NCBI GenBank assembly: GCA_963978895.1
Contig: OZ022238.1
Span: 32,289,593-32,353,592, forward strand
Length of the DNA: 64,000 nucleotides
Direction of reading: 5' to 3'
From: Erpobdella octoculata
Lineage: Eukaryota; Annelida; Clitellata; Hirudinida; Erpobdellidae
The position numbers and the translations under genes are program-made. Under the pieces are notes generated by a model, which was not told the DNA's origin, searched no databases, and saw nothing but the letters and a program-made list of their open reading frames with translations. Positions 32,840 through 43,036 of this stretch are shown here, piece by piece (the first letter of the stretch is position 1; every line of letters starts with the position of its first letter).

Positions 32840-33259
32840 GGGCACAGACGTTCTAGATAGCAAGAGCAGCTTTCAAAACATTGGCTCTACGTCAACGATG
32901 TGAAATGACTGGTGGCTGGAGCATGAAGGGGTCACCAAGTTCAACTTGCCTGAGCCGGAGATCTGTGCCTAGATTGTGGCTGGTGGGTTTGAAATGAAAC
33001 ACATGAGTGACATGGCTCTCTCCCTTCCTAAGAACCTAACAAGTTTGATGCTGCAGAACAACTAAATGGACTGAAGCAGCAGATATACAACTAGACTGTG
33101 GACGACATCCTGATGCAAAGAAGGAAACTACTGTTTTTCTTGCATCTTACGCAAACTTTGAGAGAGAGTTAGTCTAGCATGAATATACTGTATCTTCCTC
33201 TTCGGCGCCCCCCAAGATGGCGCCCGGGGCAGCTCGCCCCCCCCCTAGCTACGCCCCTG
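32840..33259 (+). mobile_element. hAT-like internal segment and right end
   Basis: 32925-33197 recurs inverted at about 56562-56832, where it is directly continuous with a hAT dimerisation-domain fragment. The right end is GCTACGCCCCTG at 33259 after a GC-rich block. A diverged version of this end is at about 39940-40037 inside another element (ttagcaacgcctctgg). No open frame is left. Confidence 0.55.
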
Positions 33260-33284
33260 GAATGAAGTTAGCAACAAAGCGGGA

Positions 33285-33500
33285 AAAGATGTCTATTTTC
33301 ACTCCAAATCGCCACAAATTAATTGAATAGAAAATAAACTCAAATTGTCCGCCCCTTCAAACAAATGTTTTCTTGTAGAGAAATATCAGCTTGATTAAAC
33401 AGTGCAAAAATTATTTTGAAATATTTATTGACACTTTATGAAAAATGCCTTCCACGACTTGACCTTACAAATATGGACAATCCCGAAGATCCTGCCGTTG
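33285..33500. repeat. Dispersed repeat family 2 (copy near the Penelope element)
   Basis: Matches 50985-51150 and 51410-51500 (aaatgccttccacgacttga, gaacagtgcaaaaattattt, atccgccccttcaaacaa). The last part (caatcccgaagatcctgccg) matches the reverse complement of about 50758-50790. Non-coding. Confidence 0.7.
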
Positions 33501-33586
33501 TTGAATATTCAGCTCCTCGATTAAAAGTTTATTTGGCGCTTATAAATAATGTAATTTATTTAGTTTTATAATATATATATATATAT

Positions 33587-34480
33587 GAAATTCTACAAGT
33601 GAAACAACTTTTGATAAATAATAATTATTCTAATTCTATTGTTGATGCAACTATAAATAAATTTATGTCACGTATTACTGATAAAAAACATGTTTCAAAA
33701 CCTAATACCAATAACTCATCAAATTCCTGTATAATTCCATTATATTATGCTAATCAGATGTCTAATAATTATAAAATAGATGAAAAAGTGTTGAAAAACA
33801 TTGTGTATGATAATATTAAGGTTGTAAATAAAGATAATACACTCAAGTTACACATCTATTATAATAATGGAAAAACTCATAATCTTTTAATTAAAAATAG
33901 TATAAATAATGTTTCTAGCCCTGTAGCACAAACCAACCTAGTGTACCAATTTTCGTGTCCGTTTCCACATGGTCAGGTGGAAAAATACATTGGTCATACT
34001 AGAACTACTCTGTCTCGTAGATTGACTATGCATTGTCAAAGTGGTGCCATATACCAACATATGTCAACACAACATTCAATCAAACCATCACATAAATTTC
34101 TAATTGATAACACCAGTATACTAATGAAAGAAAATCAACCCATTAAGTTAAAATTAAAAGAAGCTTTAGCTATTAATAAATGTAAGCCTTTAATTAATAA
34201 ACAATGGTATTCTTTTGATTTAACTCTTAAACTTTTTGGTTCTCTAAATAGTAATAAAACTAATAATAATAATAATAATAAATGTTTTAACTCATTTACA
34301 ACTTCTGTTAAAAATATGCATGTTAATAGTGCCAATGTTTCTTCAGGTATTTCTTCGTTGAATGAATGTTTTGTACCAGACGTTTGTGTTTCAAAGGTTA
34401 TAGATAATGTATGTGATTCTTCTTCCAGTCACGTCCTTGAAGTTGACTGTAATTCCGTTGTTAAAGGCTTTACTAACTGA
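33587..34480 (+). pseudogene. 5'-truncated Penelope ORF (endonuclease part only)
   Basis: Begins in mid-ORF (EILQVKQLL in the full copy) and runs to the natural stop at 34480. It encodes the connector and the GIY-YIG-like endonuclease region (YQFSCPFPHGQVEKYIGHTR, LSRRLTMHCQS). It lacks the RT and has no start codon. Identical in sequence to the last third of the downstream full ORF. Confidence 0.9.
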
Positions 34481-34655
34481 TCTTAATTATTTAGTTATTA
34501 CTGTTATTATTATAATTATTTTAATTTAAATATTTTTTATGTTGTTACAATTGTATATAATGAATTTAAATTTTATTTAAATTGTATTTTAATTCCTTTC
34601 AATTAGTTGTATCTTTTACCATTTAGTCACTGCATTTTATTTTAAAAAGTTAAAC

Positions 34656-34699
34656 GGCTCTGATGATGGCAAAAAATTGCCGAAATAGATCTATTAGCC
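34656..34699 (+). ncRNA. Hammerhead-ribozyme-like motif (upstream copy)
   Basis: Stem I GGCT (34656-34659) pairs with AGCC (34696-34699). Core CTGATGA is at 34660-34666. Stem II GGCAA/TTGCC has an AAAA loop, then GAA, then a short stem III (ATA/TAT, loop GATC), with T at 34695 as the cleavage position. Cleavage would fall between 34695 and 34696. One extra T (34667) before stem II departs from the consensus. Penelope-like elements are known to carry type I hammerheads with very short stem III in this position. Confidence 0.7.
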
Positions 34700-34708
34700 T
34701 ATAAGATT

Positions 34709-37357
34709 ATGGAGTTTGTGTTTGGGAATAAATTATTTTTAAACCGATTTAGAGTATTGGAAAAAATTAAAAATAAAATCGATTCAGCCAAGTGCGCCAC
34801 TTTTTTCAATCGAGTTTGCCTAAAAGAACATATAGCGCCGAAGTATTCAAAAACTACTACTTGCTCGATTTCGGCTACAAATCGAAATGCAAAAGTTGAA
34901 GATCTTCTACAATCTCAGATTGTGCAGAAAGAACGAGAACTTAAAGAATTACAGGCAAGGTACGCAGAAGAAATGTCTACAACCACAGAAGACAACTTTG
35001 GTACAGACGTCCATAAATTCCTCCAACTTGTCAACGAACACTTTACGAAATCCGAACGTGTGAAGGAAGTTAAAATTGTTAAAAAACTTTCTCGATTGTA
35101 TGGAGGTCTGTTACTATTTAAACAAAATTGTACTACATACGTTAATTTGTCCGATTATAAATTGTCTGACGATGAATGTGACTTTTTAATGCTCGGTTAT
35201 AATTATCATTTACGTAAACCTTATGATCAACTACACAAACAAACCGAACTTGAAATTTTGTACAATGATATCCTAAATTTAGAAGCCAAAAATAAAATTA
35301 CTGTAAAATCAACTTTGAAGCCTCTATTACTAGCTGAAGGTTATAAACATCGATGCTCAAATTTTAAGTCTACCTTACCTAAGAAGTTATTGAATGCTGC
35401 CTCTCAACTACGTAAAAATACTCAGATAATTATCCGTAAAGCTGACAAATCACCTACGTACGTCATTTTAAATCGTGACAATTATTTTTCCAAACTCAAT
35501 ACAATTCTCTCTGACAGCTCTAAATTTCAAAAAGTGAAAGCTGATCCTACTGTTAAGATCAGATCTAAACTAAATAAGATCATTGCGACTCTTATTAAAA
35601 AGAAGATAACAATTTTTTCTAAAATAATAGGTGACTATAAACCTGGTTATATTTATGGTAATGTTAAAATACATAAGAAAGATAACTCATTAAGACCTAT
35701 TATTTCACAATGTCCTGCTGTTACTTATAATGTTGCTAAAGAAATTAATAAAATTATTTCTCCTTATTGTCCTTCTCAATATAGTCTTAAATCTTCTTAT
35801 GATTTTGTTGATCTTATTCATAGTAATGGAAGTTCTAATATAATTGCGTCTTTAGATGTTGAAAGTTTGTTTACCAACGTACCTGTTATAGACACTATAA
35901 ATATAATTTGTAAGTGTGTTTATTCACATCCTAATATTCAACCTCCTCAAATCAGCCCTGAAGTCTTGAAAGAATTACTTTATATATGTACAACGCAATC
36001 TCCTTTTTTATCACCTAATGGAGACTTATATGTACAAATTGACGGTGTAGCTATGGGGTCCCCGTTGGGCCCGACTTTCGCTAATTTTTATATGGGTGAT
36101 CTTGAAGCACGTGTATTTGAAAATCACACCAAACCTTTTCTGTATTGCCGTTATGTTGACGATATATTTGTTTCAGTTGATAACTTAGAAGAACTATTTA
36201 AACTGAGAGATGCATTTGTAAAAAATTCTAAACTACAATTTACTTATGAACTTGCTAATAATAAACATCAAATTCCTTTTTTGGATACTTTAGTTACTCG
36301 AAATGTATCAAAACTATCTTGCCAGGTCTATACTAAACCCACAAACACAGGCAATTGTCTTAATTATAATAGCGATTGCCCTGAAAGATATAAACTAAAT
36401 GTTATTAATAATTATATAAATAGGGCCTATAAATTTTCAGAAACATGGTCTGAATTTCACAATGAAATTCTACAAGTGAAACAACTTTTGATAAATAATA
36501 ATTATTCTAATTCTATTGTTGATGCAACTATAAATAAATTTATGTCACGTATTACTGATAAAAAACATGTTTCAAAACCTAATACCAATAACTCATCAAA
36601 TTCCTGTATAATTCCATTATATTATGCTAATCAGATGTCTAATAATTATAAAATAGATGAAAAAGTGTTGAAAAACATTGTGTATGATAATATTAAGGTT
36701 GTAAATAAAGATAATACACTCAAGTTACACATCTATTATAATAATGGAAAAACTCATAATCTTTTAATTAAAAATAGTATAAATAATGTTTCTAGCCCTG
36801 TAGCACAAACCAACCTAGTGTACCAATTTTCGTGTCCGTTTCCACATGGTCAGGTGGAAAAATACATTGGTCATACTAGAACTACTCTGTCTCGTAGATT
36901 GACTATGCATTGTCAAAGTGGTGCCATATACCAACATATGTCAACACAACATTCAATCAAACCATCACATAAATTTCTAATTGATAACACCAGTATACTA
37001 ATGAAAGAAAATCAACCCATTAAGTTAAAATTAAAAGAAGCTTTAGCTATTAATAAATGTAAGCCTTTAATTAATAAACAATGGTATTCTTTTGATTTAA
37101 CTCTTAAACTTTTTGGTTCTCTAAATAGTAATAAAACTAATAATAATAATAATAATAAATGTTTTAACTCATTTACAACTTCTGTTAAAAATATGCATGT
37201 TAATAGTGCCAATGTTTCTTCAGGTATTTCTTCGTTGAATGAATGTTTTGTACCAGACGTTTGTGTTTCAAAGGTTATAGATAATGTATGTGATTCTTCT
37301 TCCAGTCACGTCCTTGAAGTTGACTGTAATTCCGTTGTTAAAGGCTTTACTAACTGA
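34709..37357 (+). CDS. Penelope-like polyprotein: reverse transcriptase and GIY-YIG-like endonuclease
   Basis: 882 residues from ATG, 13 nt after the predicted ribozyme cleavage site. N-terminal region with basic and coiled-coil stretch (ERELKELQARYAEEMS). Penelope RT: IIRKADKSPTYVILNRDNYF, GYIYGNVKIHKKDNSLRPII, ASLDVESLFTNVPV, DGVAMGSPLGPTFANFYMGD and catalytic YVDD in LYCRYVDDIF. Then the linker and endonuclease with KYIGHTRTTLSRRL, a His and ALAINKCKPLINKQ; the canonical GIY word is degenerate (VYQF), as is common in this family. Ends with a low-complexity Asn run (N-T-N6-K) and a Ser-rich tail. No internal stop, so potentially functional. Confidence 0.94.
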   Translation: MEFVFGNKLFLNRFRVLEKIKNKIDSAKCATFFNRVCLKEHIAPKYSKTTTCSISATNRNAKVEDLLQSQIVQKERELKELQARYAEEMSTTTEDNFGTDVHKFLQLVNEHFTKSERVKEVKIVKKLSRLYGGLLLFKQNCTTYVNLSDYKLSDDECDFLMLGYNYHLRKPYDQLHKQTELEILYNDILNLEAKNKITVKSTLKPLLLAEGYKHRCSNFKSTLPKKLLNAASQLRKNTQIIIRKADKSPTYVILNRDNYFSKLNTILSDSSKFQKVKADPTVKIRSKLNKIIATLIKKKITIFSKIIGDYKPGYIYGNVKIHKKDNSLRPIISQCPAVTYNVAKEINKIISPYCPSQYSLKSSYDFVDLIHSNGSSNIIASLDVESLFTNVPVIDTINIICKCVYSHPNIQPPQISPEVLKELLYICTTQSPFLSPNGDLYVQIDGVAMGSPLGPTFANFYMGDLEARVFENHTKPFLYCRYVDDIFVSVDNLEELFKLRDAFVKNSKLQFTYELANNKHQIPFLDTLVTRNVSKLSCQVYTKPTNTGNCLNYNSDCPERYKLNVINNYINRAYKFSETWSEFHNEILQVKQLLINNNYSNSIVDATINKFMSRITDKKHVSKPNTNNSSNSCIIPLYYANQMSNNYKIDEKVLKNIVYDNIKVVNKDNTLKLHIYYNNGKTHNLLIKNSINNVSSPVAQTNLVYQFSCPFPHGQVEKYIGHTRTTLSRRLTMHCQSGAIYQHMSTQHSIKPSHKFLIDNTSILMKENQPIKLKLKEALAINKCKPLINKQWYSFDLTLKLFGSLNSNKTNNNNNNKCFNSFTTSVKNMHVNSANVSSGISSLNECFVPDVCVSKVIDNVCDSSSSHVLEVDCNSVVKGFTN

Positions 37358-37532
37358 TCTTAATTATTTAGTTATTACTGTTATTATTATAATTATTTTA
37401 ATTTAAATATTTTTTATGTTGTTACAATTGTATATAATGAATTTAAATTTTATTTAAATTGTATTTTAATTCCTTTCAATTAGTTGTATCTTTTACCATT
37501 TAGTCACTGCATTTTATTTTAAAAAGTTAAAC

Positions 37533-37576
37533 GGCTCTGATGATGGCAAAAAATTGCCGAAATAGATCTATTAGCC
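37533..37576 (+). ncRNA. Hammerhead-ribozyme-like motif (downstream copy)
   Basis: Identical to 34656-34699, exactly 2877 bp downstream; predicted cleavage after 37572. Together the two motifs would release a unit-length 2877-nt RNA with ends matching the element unit. Confidence 0.7.
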
Positions 37577-37702
37577 TATAAGATTATGGAGTTTGTGTTT
37601 GGGAATAAATTATTTTTAAACCGATTTAGAGTATTGGAAAAAATTAAAAATAAAATCGATTCAGCCAAGTGCGCCACTTTTTTCAATCGAGTTTGCCTAA
37701 AA

Positions 37703-37744
<42 letters not shown>

Positions 37745-38038
37745 TCCACAAAAAACGGTGAACGGAGCGTTACGTTATGCTTTATAAATAACTAAATAAA
37801 CGATTTTTAGGGACATAATAGTTAAGAAAATTATACGACTGAACTTGTTATAAAAATCTCTATCTGACGGTATAGTTTTTTGTCTGTTTTAGTAATTATT
37901 TGTTGCGTTATTAGTAAAAAATACAAATTCAATTTTGTTGTTGTGAGCCACTCCGAGACGAATTGGCGATATTAGTGAAGAACACGAATTCAGTATTGTT
38001 GTTGTGAGTCACTCTTTCGAGTCGAATTAGCTCAGATA

Positions 38039-38758
38039 ATGTCTCGCAAGCCGCCAAAGCATGAGGAAATCATGGATTTGTTAACAGAAAATAAAACCAT
38101 CGAGTCATTGGCAGATAAAATTAAAGGTAAGATACTACCTGATCTGGAGTCGAGCATCAGAGAGATGTTGAAGGAATCAATGATGGAGCTGGTAACAAAA
38201 ACCCTTCAGAATGAGATCAAACCTATTGTTGACAGGCTCAAATTCCTAACAGAGGAGAATCGTACCCTACAACTCAAAGTCGATCATTTGGAGTCCCAGA
38301 TGAGGAGCGGCAATCTTGTGTTCCACGGTGTACCCGAGTCATCTTACGCAGAAGCAGCCTCTGTTGCCAGTAAGGATGGGGGAGGTCAAAGGCTATCTTC
38401 ACGGCAAGATACGGTGAAGGCTGTGATAGAATGTTGTCAGAAAAAGTTGGACCTCGAAATTTCAGAGCGTGACATCACTGCTGGATTTCGCGTACCGGGT
38501 CCAAAGAACGCGCCTCGGCCAATTGTTGTTACATTCGCCTCCAGGCTTGTCAGAGATAGGATCTATGAATTAAGGAGATTACTACGAAAATAAGACACTG
38601 CGCAAAAAGTTTATATAAACGAACACCTAACAAAAAAAATGCCGACATCTTTTCAAAGGGTAGAAAACTTCTTAAAGAAAAGAGAATTGCTTCCATCTGG
38701 ACCTGGAATGGTGCGGTCTTTGTCAGGCGGGCTGAGTCTGACAGGCCGCCCGAGTTCT
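38039..38758 (+). pseudogene. LINE ORF1 protein with internal nonsense codon
   Basis: ATG at 38039. Residues 1-90 are helical or coiled coil (LKFLTEENRTLQLKVDHLES), then an RRM-like region with GNLVFHGVPESS, ITAGFRVPGPKNAPRPIVV and RDRIYELRRLLRK. A TAA at 38591-38593 interrupts, but the frame continues with VYINEHLTKKNADIF, ending WTWNGAVFVRRAESDRPPEF at the TAA at 38756-38758, the normal ORF1 end for this family. Binds element RNA as part of the retrotransposition particle when intact. Confidence 0.8.
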
Positions 38759-38795
38759 AAGTCTGGAGGAGGTTGAAAACTTTTGATTTCATCCA

Positions 38796-39566
38796 ATGGA
38801 TTCTGTCGTTAAAGAAGAAATTTGTTTTGGTTTTGAGAGGTCTGAAGATAATTCTTCTTTATTTGATTCTGGTATTGATCTGGATGACAATTTATTTCGT
38901 TCAATGTATGAAGACACCAGCATTTATGTTTCTCCAAAAGATTTAAATGACCTGACCAATCAACTGCCTCGTGAATTTTTCTCTTTCCTTCACGTTAATT
39001 GCAGGAGTATGAAAAACAAATTAGACGATTTAACGATACTACTTCGCCAAAGTCGAGCTCGAATTTTGGCGGTCACAGAAACTTGGTTGGTTGAAAATTC
39101 GTCTAAAGGCATAGAAATACCGGGTTTCCACTTCGTGTTCCAAAATCGAGACATGAAAAGAGGTGGTGGAGTTGGATTTTTTATTGATGAGCGGATCAAG
39201 TATTCAACAGTTGATGCTTCACTCTGGAACACCAGTGTTACTTCATTCGAGCTTCTTCTAATCTCAATGGATTGTCAAAAAACTGGAAATTTCTTAGTGG
39301 GTGTTATTTATCGTCCCCCGGACACAAATTTACACAGTTTCAACATAGAATTCAGCAATTTGTTAAATTGTCTCGTCAAAAGAAATATGAATATTCTTTT
39401 AATGGGCGACTTCAATATTGATTTTCTCAGTAGAGAACAAAGCTCGTCTATGGCTGATTTTTTCAATTTACTGGCTTCTTACAGCCTTCTTCCGGCATTT
39501 ACGGCGCCTACCAGGATAACTTCTAAAACTGCCTCTGCAATTGATAACATGTTAACAAACTACCCC
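38796..39566 (+). pseudogene. LINE ORF2, endonuclease part, cut by insertion
   Basis: ATG at 38796. AP-endonuclease motifs FLHVNCRSMKNKLDDL, VTETWLVENS, KRGGGVGFFIDERI, GVIYRPPDTN, LLMGDFNIDFL and SAIDNMLTNYP. It breaks off exactly at the left end of the hAT-type element (39567) within the codons after NYP. The same frame continues at 41687 (next residues LQHSIARIVIDDISDH) once the insertion and one 8-bp duplication copy are set aside. Confidence 0.88.
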
Positions 39567-41678
39567 CAGGGACGTCATTTCAGCAAAACCTTAGGGGGGG
39601 CAAGATGTTTTAGGGACCCACTTAGGGTCCTCTGCGCATGAGCACAAAACACAAAATCTGTGCCCCCTGCATACGTTTTTTACTTCCTTCTCCCAAAAAA
39701 ACCTGATGACCGGGGAGGGGGGGGGGGTAGATGGAGCCACTTTCAAAAAAAAATTTGAAACCCTGGTTTAATTTTTTCTCCCAAAAAAACCTTATGACCG
39801 GGGGAGGTCACATAATATAACATCTGAGTGAGCATAAGAGCATTTTCAGTTGTCTCTACGAACAAGGCAATAGCTATCAAAATCTGCTGTAAACGTTAAT
39901 TAATATTAATGAACGAAGGAAACTACAGTCTTTTATTTCTGAAAAAGTTAGTCCAATATGAATACACTGAACCCTCTTTTTTTCTCACCCCCATGATGTC
40001 GCCCGAGGCATCTTGCCCACCCATTAGCAACGCCTCTGGGCCCAATAATGCAAGTATCTACTGAGTTTTTATGAAACGGATCTAGGCTAATAGTTCATAT
40101 TTTTTTTTGTTAACCTAAACAAGCTTGCATTTTACATTAAGGTTATTCTAATATCGTTATTTGATAATAGTTTATTGTTCTTTATACTAGGTGTTTTAAA
40201 ACTCAAATATCAGTATATGTAATATATATCGAAGTATCCTGTCGTGAATCATAATTTGATCTTTTTTATCGTCTTTTATCCGGGTTGGGACTGGCTGCAA
40301 AAGTGTGCTTATTCGGTCTGCAGAGAGAAAATCATCAGATTGCGGATTAAAGGAATTCAGGCGTGCAAGAAGATCACTATTTTCTGTAAATCGTGCGTTC
40401 AACTCTCGTTCCATTTTGAACTGTTCATAACTTTTTTAACACTTCTCCATCTCGACGTGAACGATCAAGCTTCCTAGTTTGTTTAGCATCTCTTTTTTCT
40501 TTTATTCTCTATGGACAGCCTACTCCGCCAGGCTACGAATAACGCTAACCTTCTTTATATACGGGACGGCATTTTTTCTACATATGGCCGCATCCTATAA
40601 TTACAAAAGCTTCTGCTTTTCTCTTCTCAAATCTCACTAAAAACACCAAAAAAATCCAACAGGGGCCCATATATAATAACTATTGGTTTACATAAAAGTC
40701 CGGAAGCACAGTCGTCCTAAATGATGTCCCTGAGTTTTGAAAGTTACGATCTGAAAGGTGCCCATATATTAACCATGGCCCACTTGAAAGTCAGGAATCT
40801 ACATAAAAGTTAGGGATGCTACTTAACAGTCATAGAAGGACCAGTCAAAAGTCAGGGACAAGTCAGTTAAAAGTTAAGAGGGACCCACTTCAGTGCCGGG
40901 GCCCACTTAAGTGCAGGGGGCCAATTTAGTGGGGTGGCTCACGTGAAAATAAGGGGCTGGGAGCCACTTAAGTGCGGTGGACCACTTAAGGACGGGGAGC
41001 CCACTTAAGTGCGGGAACCACTTTAGTGCCGGGAAACCCACTGAAAAGTCCGGGAAGGGCCACTTAAGTCAGGAGGGGCCCACTTAGGTGCCGGGAGCCC
41101 ACTTAAGTGCAAAGGCTCACGTAAGACCGGAGCCCACTTCAGTACCGGGGCCCCATGAGTGCGTTGGGCTCACTTCAGTGCCAGGCCCTTTTAAGTGCGT
41201 GGGACCCACTTCAATGCCGAGTGCCCCTTAAGTACGTGGGGCCCACTGAAAAGTCTGGAAAGGGCTAATAAAAATCAGGAGGGGCCCACTAACTTAGGTT
41301 CCGGGGGCCCACTTAAGCGCAGGAGACCACTTAAGGGCGGGGCCCACTTAAGTGCGTTGGGCCCATTTTACTGCGTGGGGCCCAACTTTAGTGCCGGGGC
41401 CCCCTAAGTACGTGGGGCCCACTTTAGTGCGGGAGCCCACTGAAAAGTCCGGGAATGGCTACTTAAAAATCAGGAGGGCCCACTTTAGGGCCGGGAGCCC
41501 ACTGAAAAGTCCGGGATTGGCCACTTAAAAATCAGGAGGAGCCCACTAACGTAAGTGCATGGGGCCCACTTAACTGCGTGGGGCCCATTTTAGTGATGGG
41601 GCCCACTTTAGTGCCGGGGGCCCACTGAAAACTCAGGGGGGGCGATCGCCCCCCCTGCCCCCCCAATTGACGTCCCTG
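39567..41678 (+). mobile_element. 2.1-kb non-autonomous hAT-type element with 8-bp target duplication
   Basis: Terminal inverted repeat CAGGGACGTCA / TGACGTCCCTG (11 bp, perfect), flanked by ACTACCCC on both sides (39559-39566 and 41679-41686). G/C-rich runs lie just inside both ends. The interior has no transposase. It contains an older hAT-type end (39940-40037), a SINE-like relic (about 40160-40310), pyrimidine-rich sequence, and a GC-rich minisatellite (about 40680-41640). The same end type is found on the elements at 53081-54130 and 58470. Confidence 0.92.
40680..41640. repeat. GC-rich degenerate minisatellite of gggcccacttaagtgc-type units
   Basis: Roughly 40 imperfect units of about 18-30 bp built from ggggcccact, taagtgc(c)gggg and gaaaagtccggga words, in striking contrast to the AT-rich surroundings. 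Many units contain the self-complementary words gggccc and cttaag. It lies wholly inside the hAT-type element. Confidence 0.85.
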
Positions 41679-41686
41679 ACTACCCC

Positions 41687-42928
41687 TTACAACATTCTAT
41701 TGCTAGGATTGTGATTGATGATATCTCTGATCATCTTCCGATTTTTTTGTCAACTGATCTCGCACCTCGCACCAATACTGAAAGAGATCAGATTTCATTT
41801 AGAAGGCTGACCAGCCTGAGACAGAAAGAGATGTTTGAACAGATATTGGGTGAGATGGACTGGTCTGGGGTGATTGGGATGGCCGATGGTGGTGATGCGT
41901 CCTCTGCTTACTCATTATTCATTAATAAGTATCTCGAAATATATAACAAGTGTTTTCCACTGGTTAAATACACTCGTGGTCCTGCTAGATTTGATAAGGA
42001 CTGGATGACGCCAAATCTCATGAAGTGCTGCAAAAAGAAAAATGCCTTATATAAAAAATACCTTAAGAGCCCGACAGTGGCCAATAAAGAGAAATTCACT
42101 GTGTACCGTAATCGCTTCAAATCAATGAAAATTGCGACAATCAAAGAATTCTATTCAAAAAAATTCAATTTATGCCAAAACAATGCTAAAGAAACATGGA
42201 AAATCATTGGGAGCCTAATGGGCAAGCGATCTTCTGTGGAGCAGTGCAGGACTTTTGATGCGGGTGACGGGAGTTATTTGACCTCTCCTACAGAAATTGT
42301 TGACTCGTTTAATAACCATTTCTCCAGCATTGGCACAGATCTCGCAAAAAATATATTAATTCCTAATGAAACATTTGATGAATATCTTGGTAATCCCGTG
42401 GTCCAATCTTTCGATGCTATACCTACAACACCGGACGAGATCATTGAAATATCGACACGATTAAAAATCTCACACAGCAGTGGAATCGACGGAATTGACC
42501 CGTGTATTGCAAGATGCTCTGTTCCACGGATAGCCCATATTCTTTCCTGCATAATAAATTGCTCTTTTTCTTCAGGGGTGTTTCCTGATCAGTTAAAGTC
42601 GGCAAAAGTAATTCCCCTTCACAAATCTGGCAAAAAAGATACCATTTCCAATTATCGGCCAATATCTATTTTATGTTTCTTCTCAAAGTTTTTTGAAAAA
42701 GCTATGCACTCCAGGCTCTATGGATTTTTTGCCAGATTTTCCATCATTACCAGGAGTCAGTTCGGCTTTAGAAAAAATCACTCTACCTACATGCCGCTCG
42801 TTCTGTTGCACTCGAGGGTTGCGGAGGCTATGGATCGAGGAGACTACATCATCGGCGTGTTTCTGGATCTGGCCAAGGCTTTTGATACAGTGAATCACAA
42901 AGTCTTGCTAAAAAAACTTAATAAATAA
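41687..42928 (+). pseudogene. LINE ORF2, reverse transcriptase part, 3'-truncated
   Basis: Continuation of the ORF at 38796. End of endonuclease (DDISDHLPIFLS), linker, and RT N-terminal motifs KVIPLHKSGKKDTISNYRPI, SQFGFRKNHSTYMPLVLL and VFLDLAKAFDTVNHKVLLKK. It stops with LNK* because the element is truncated at about 42918, before the catalytic FADD motif. The first open codons follow directly the right copy of ACTACCCC. Confidence 0.88.
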
Positions 42929-43036
42929 ATTATATTATATTATAAAATTTCAAGAATCTGTAAGCATGGACAAAAACGTAATTAATATCTCATCGGAACC
43001 AGGAGGCCACTTTTTTGTCAAATACCAATAGGTATT

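Larger units (their letters stand above)
33587..37705 (+). mobile_element. Penelope-like element: truncated plus full copy in tandem, inserted in (TA)n
   Basis: 33587-34828 and 36464-37705 are identical at an offset of 2877 bp. This gives a 5'-truncated copy followed head-to-tail by a complete one, the usual pLTR arrangement of Penelope-like elements. The coding product has a Penelope-type RT and a GIY-YIG-like endonuclease. Hammerhead-ribozyme-like motifs sit in both junction regions exactly 2877 bp apart, so one unit is 34696-37572. Both outer ends abut (TA)n tracts (33567-33586 and 37704-37742), implying insertion into a TA microsatellite. Confidence 0.92.
37746..42920 (+). mobile_element. 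Second jockey/CR1-type LINE, split by a hAT-type insertion and 3'-truncated
   Basis: 5' untranslated region at 37746-38038 with two diverged copies of an approximately 40-bp unit (ttgttgttgtgagYcactc) at about 37930-38035. ORF1 is 38039-38758 with a stop. ORF2 begins at 38796, is cut at 39567 by a foreign element with TIRs and 8-bp duplication, and resumes after 41686. ORF2 ends abruptly at about 42918 inside RT (after DTVNHKVLLKKL), where AT-rich sequence takes over. The protein resembles LINE-1 of this window but is a separate lineage. Confidence 0.88.

Noticed and set aside
28255..33259. A single 5-kb hAT with a LINE inside
   Set aside because: The two ends look alike (CAGAGGCGTAGC and GCTACGCCCCTG), but the 8-bp flanks ctttttgt and gaatgaag do not match, so they are listed as separate ends.
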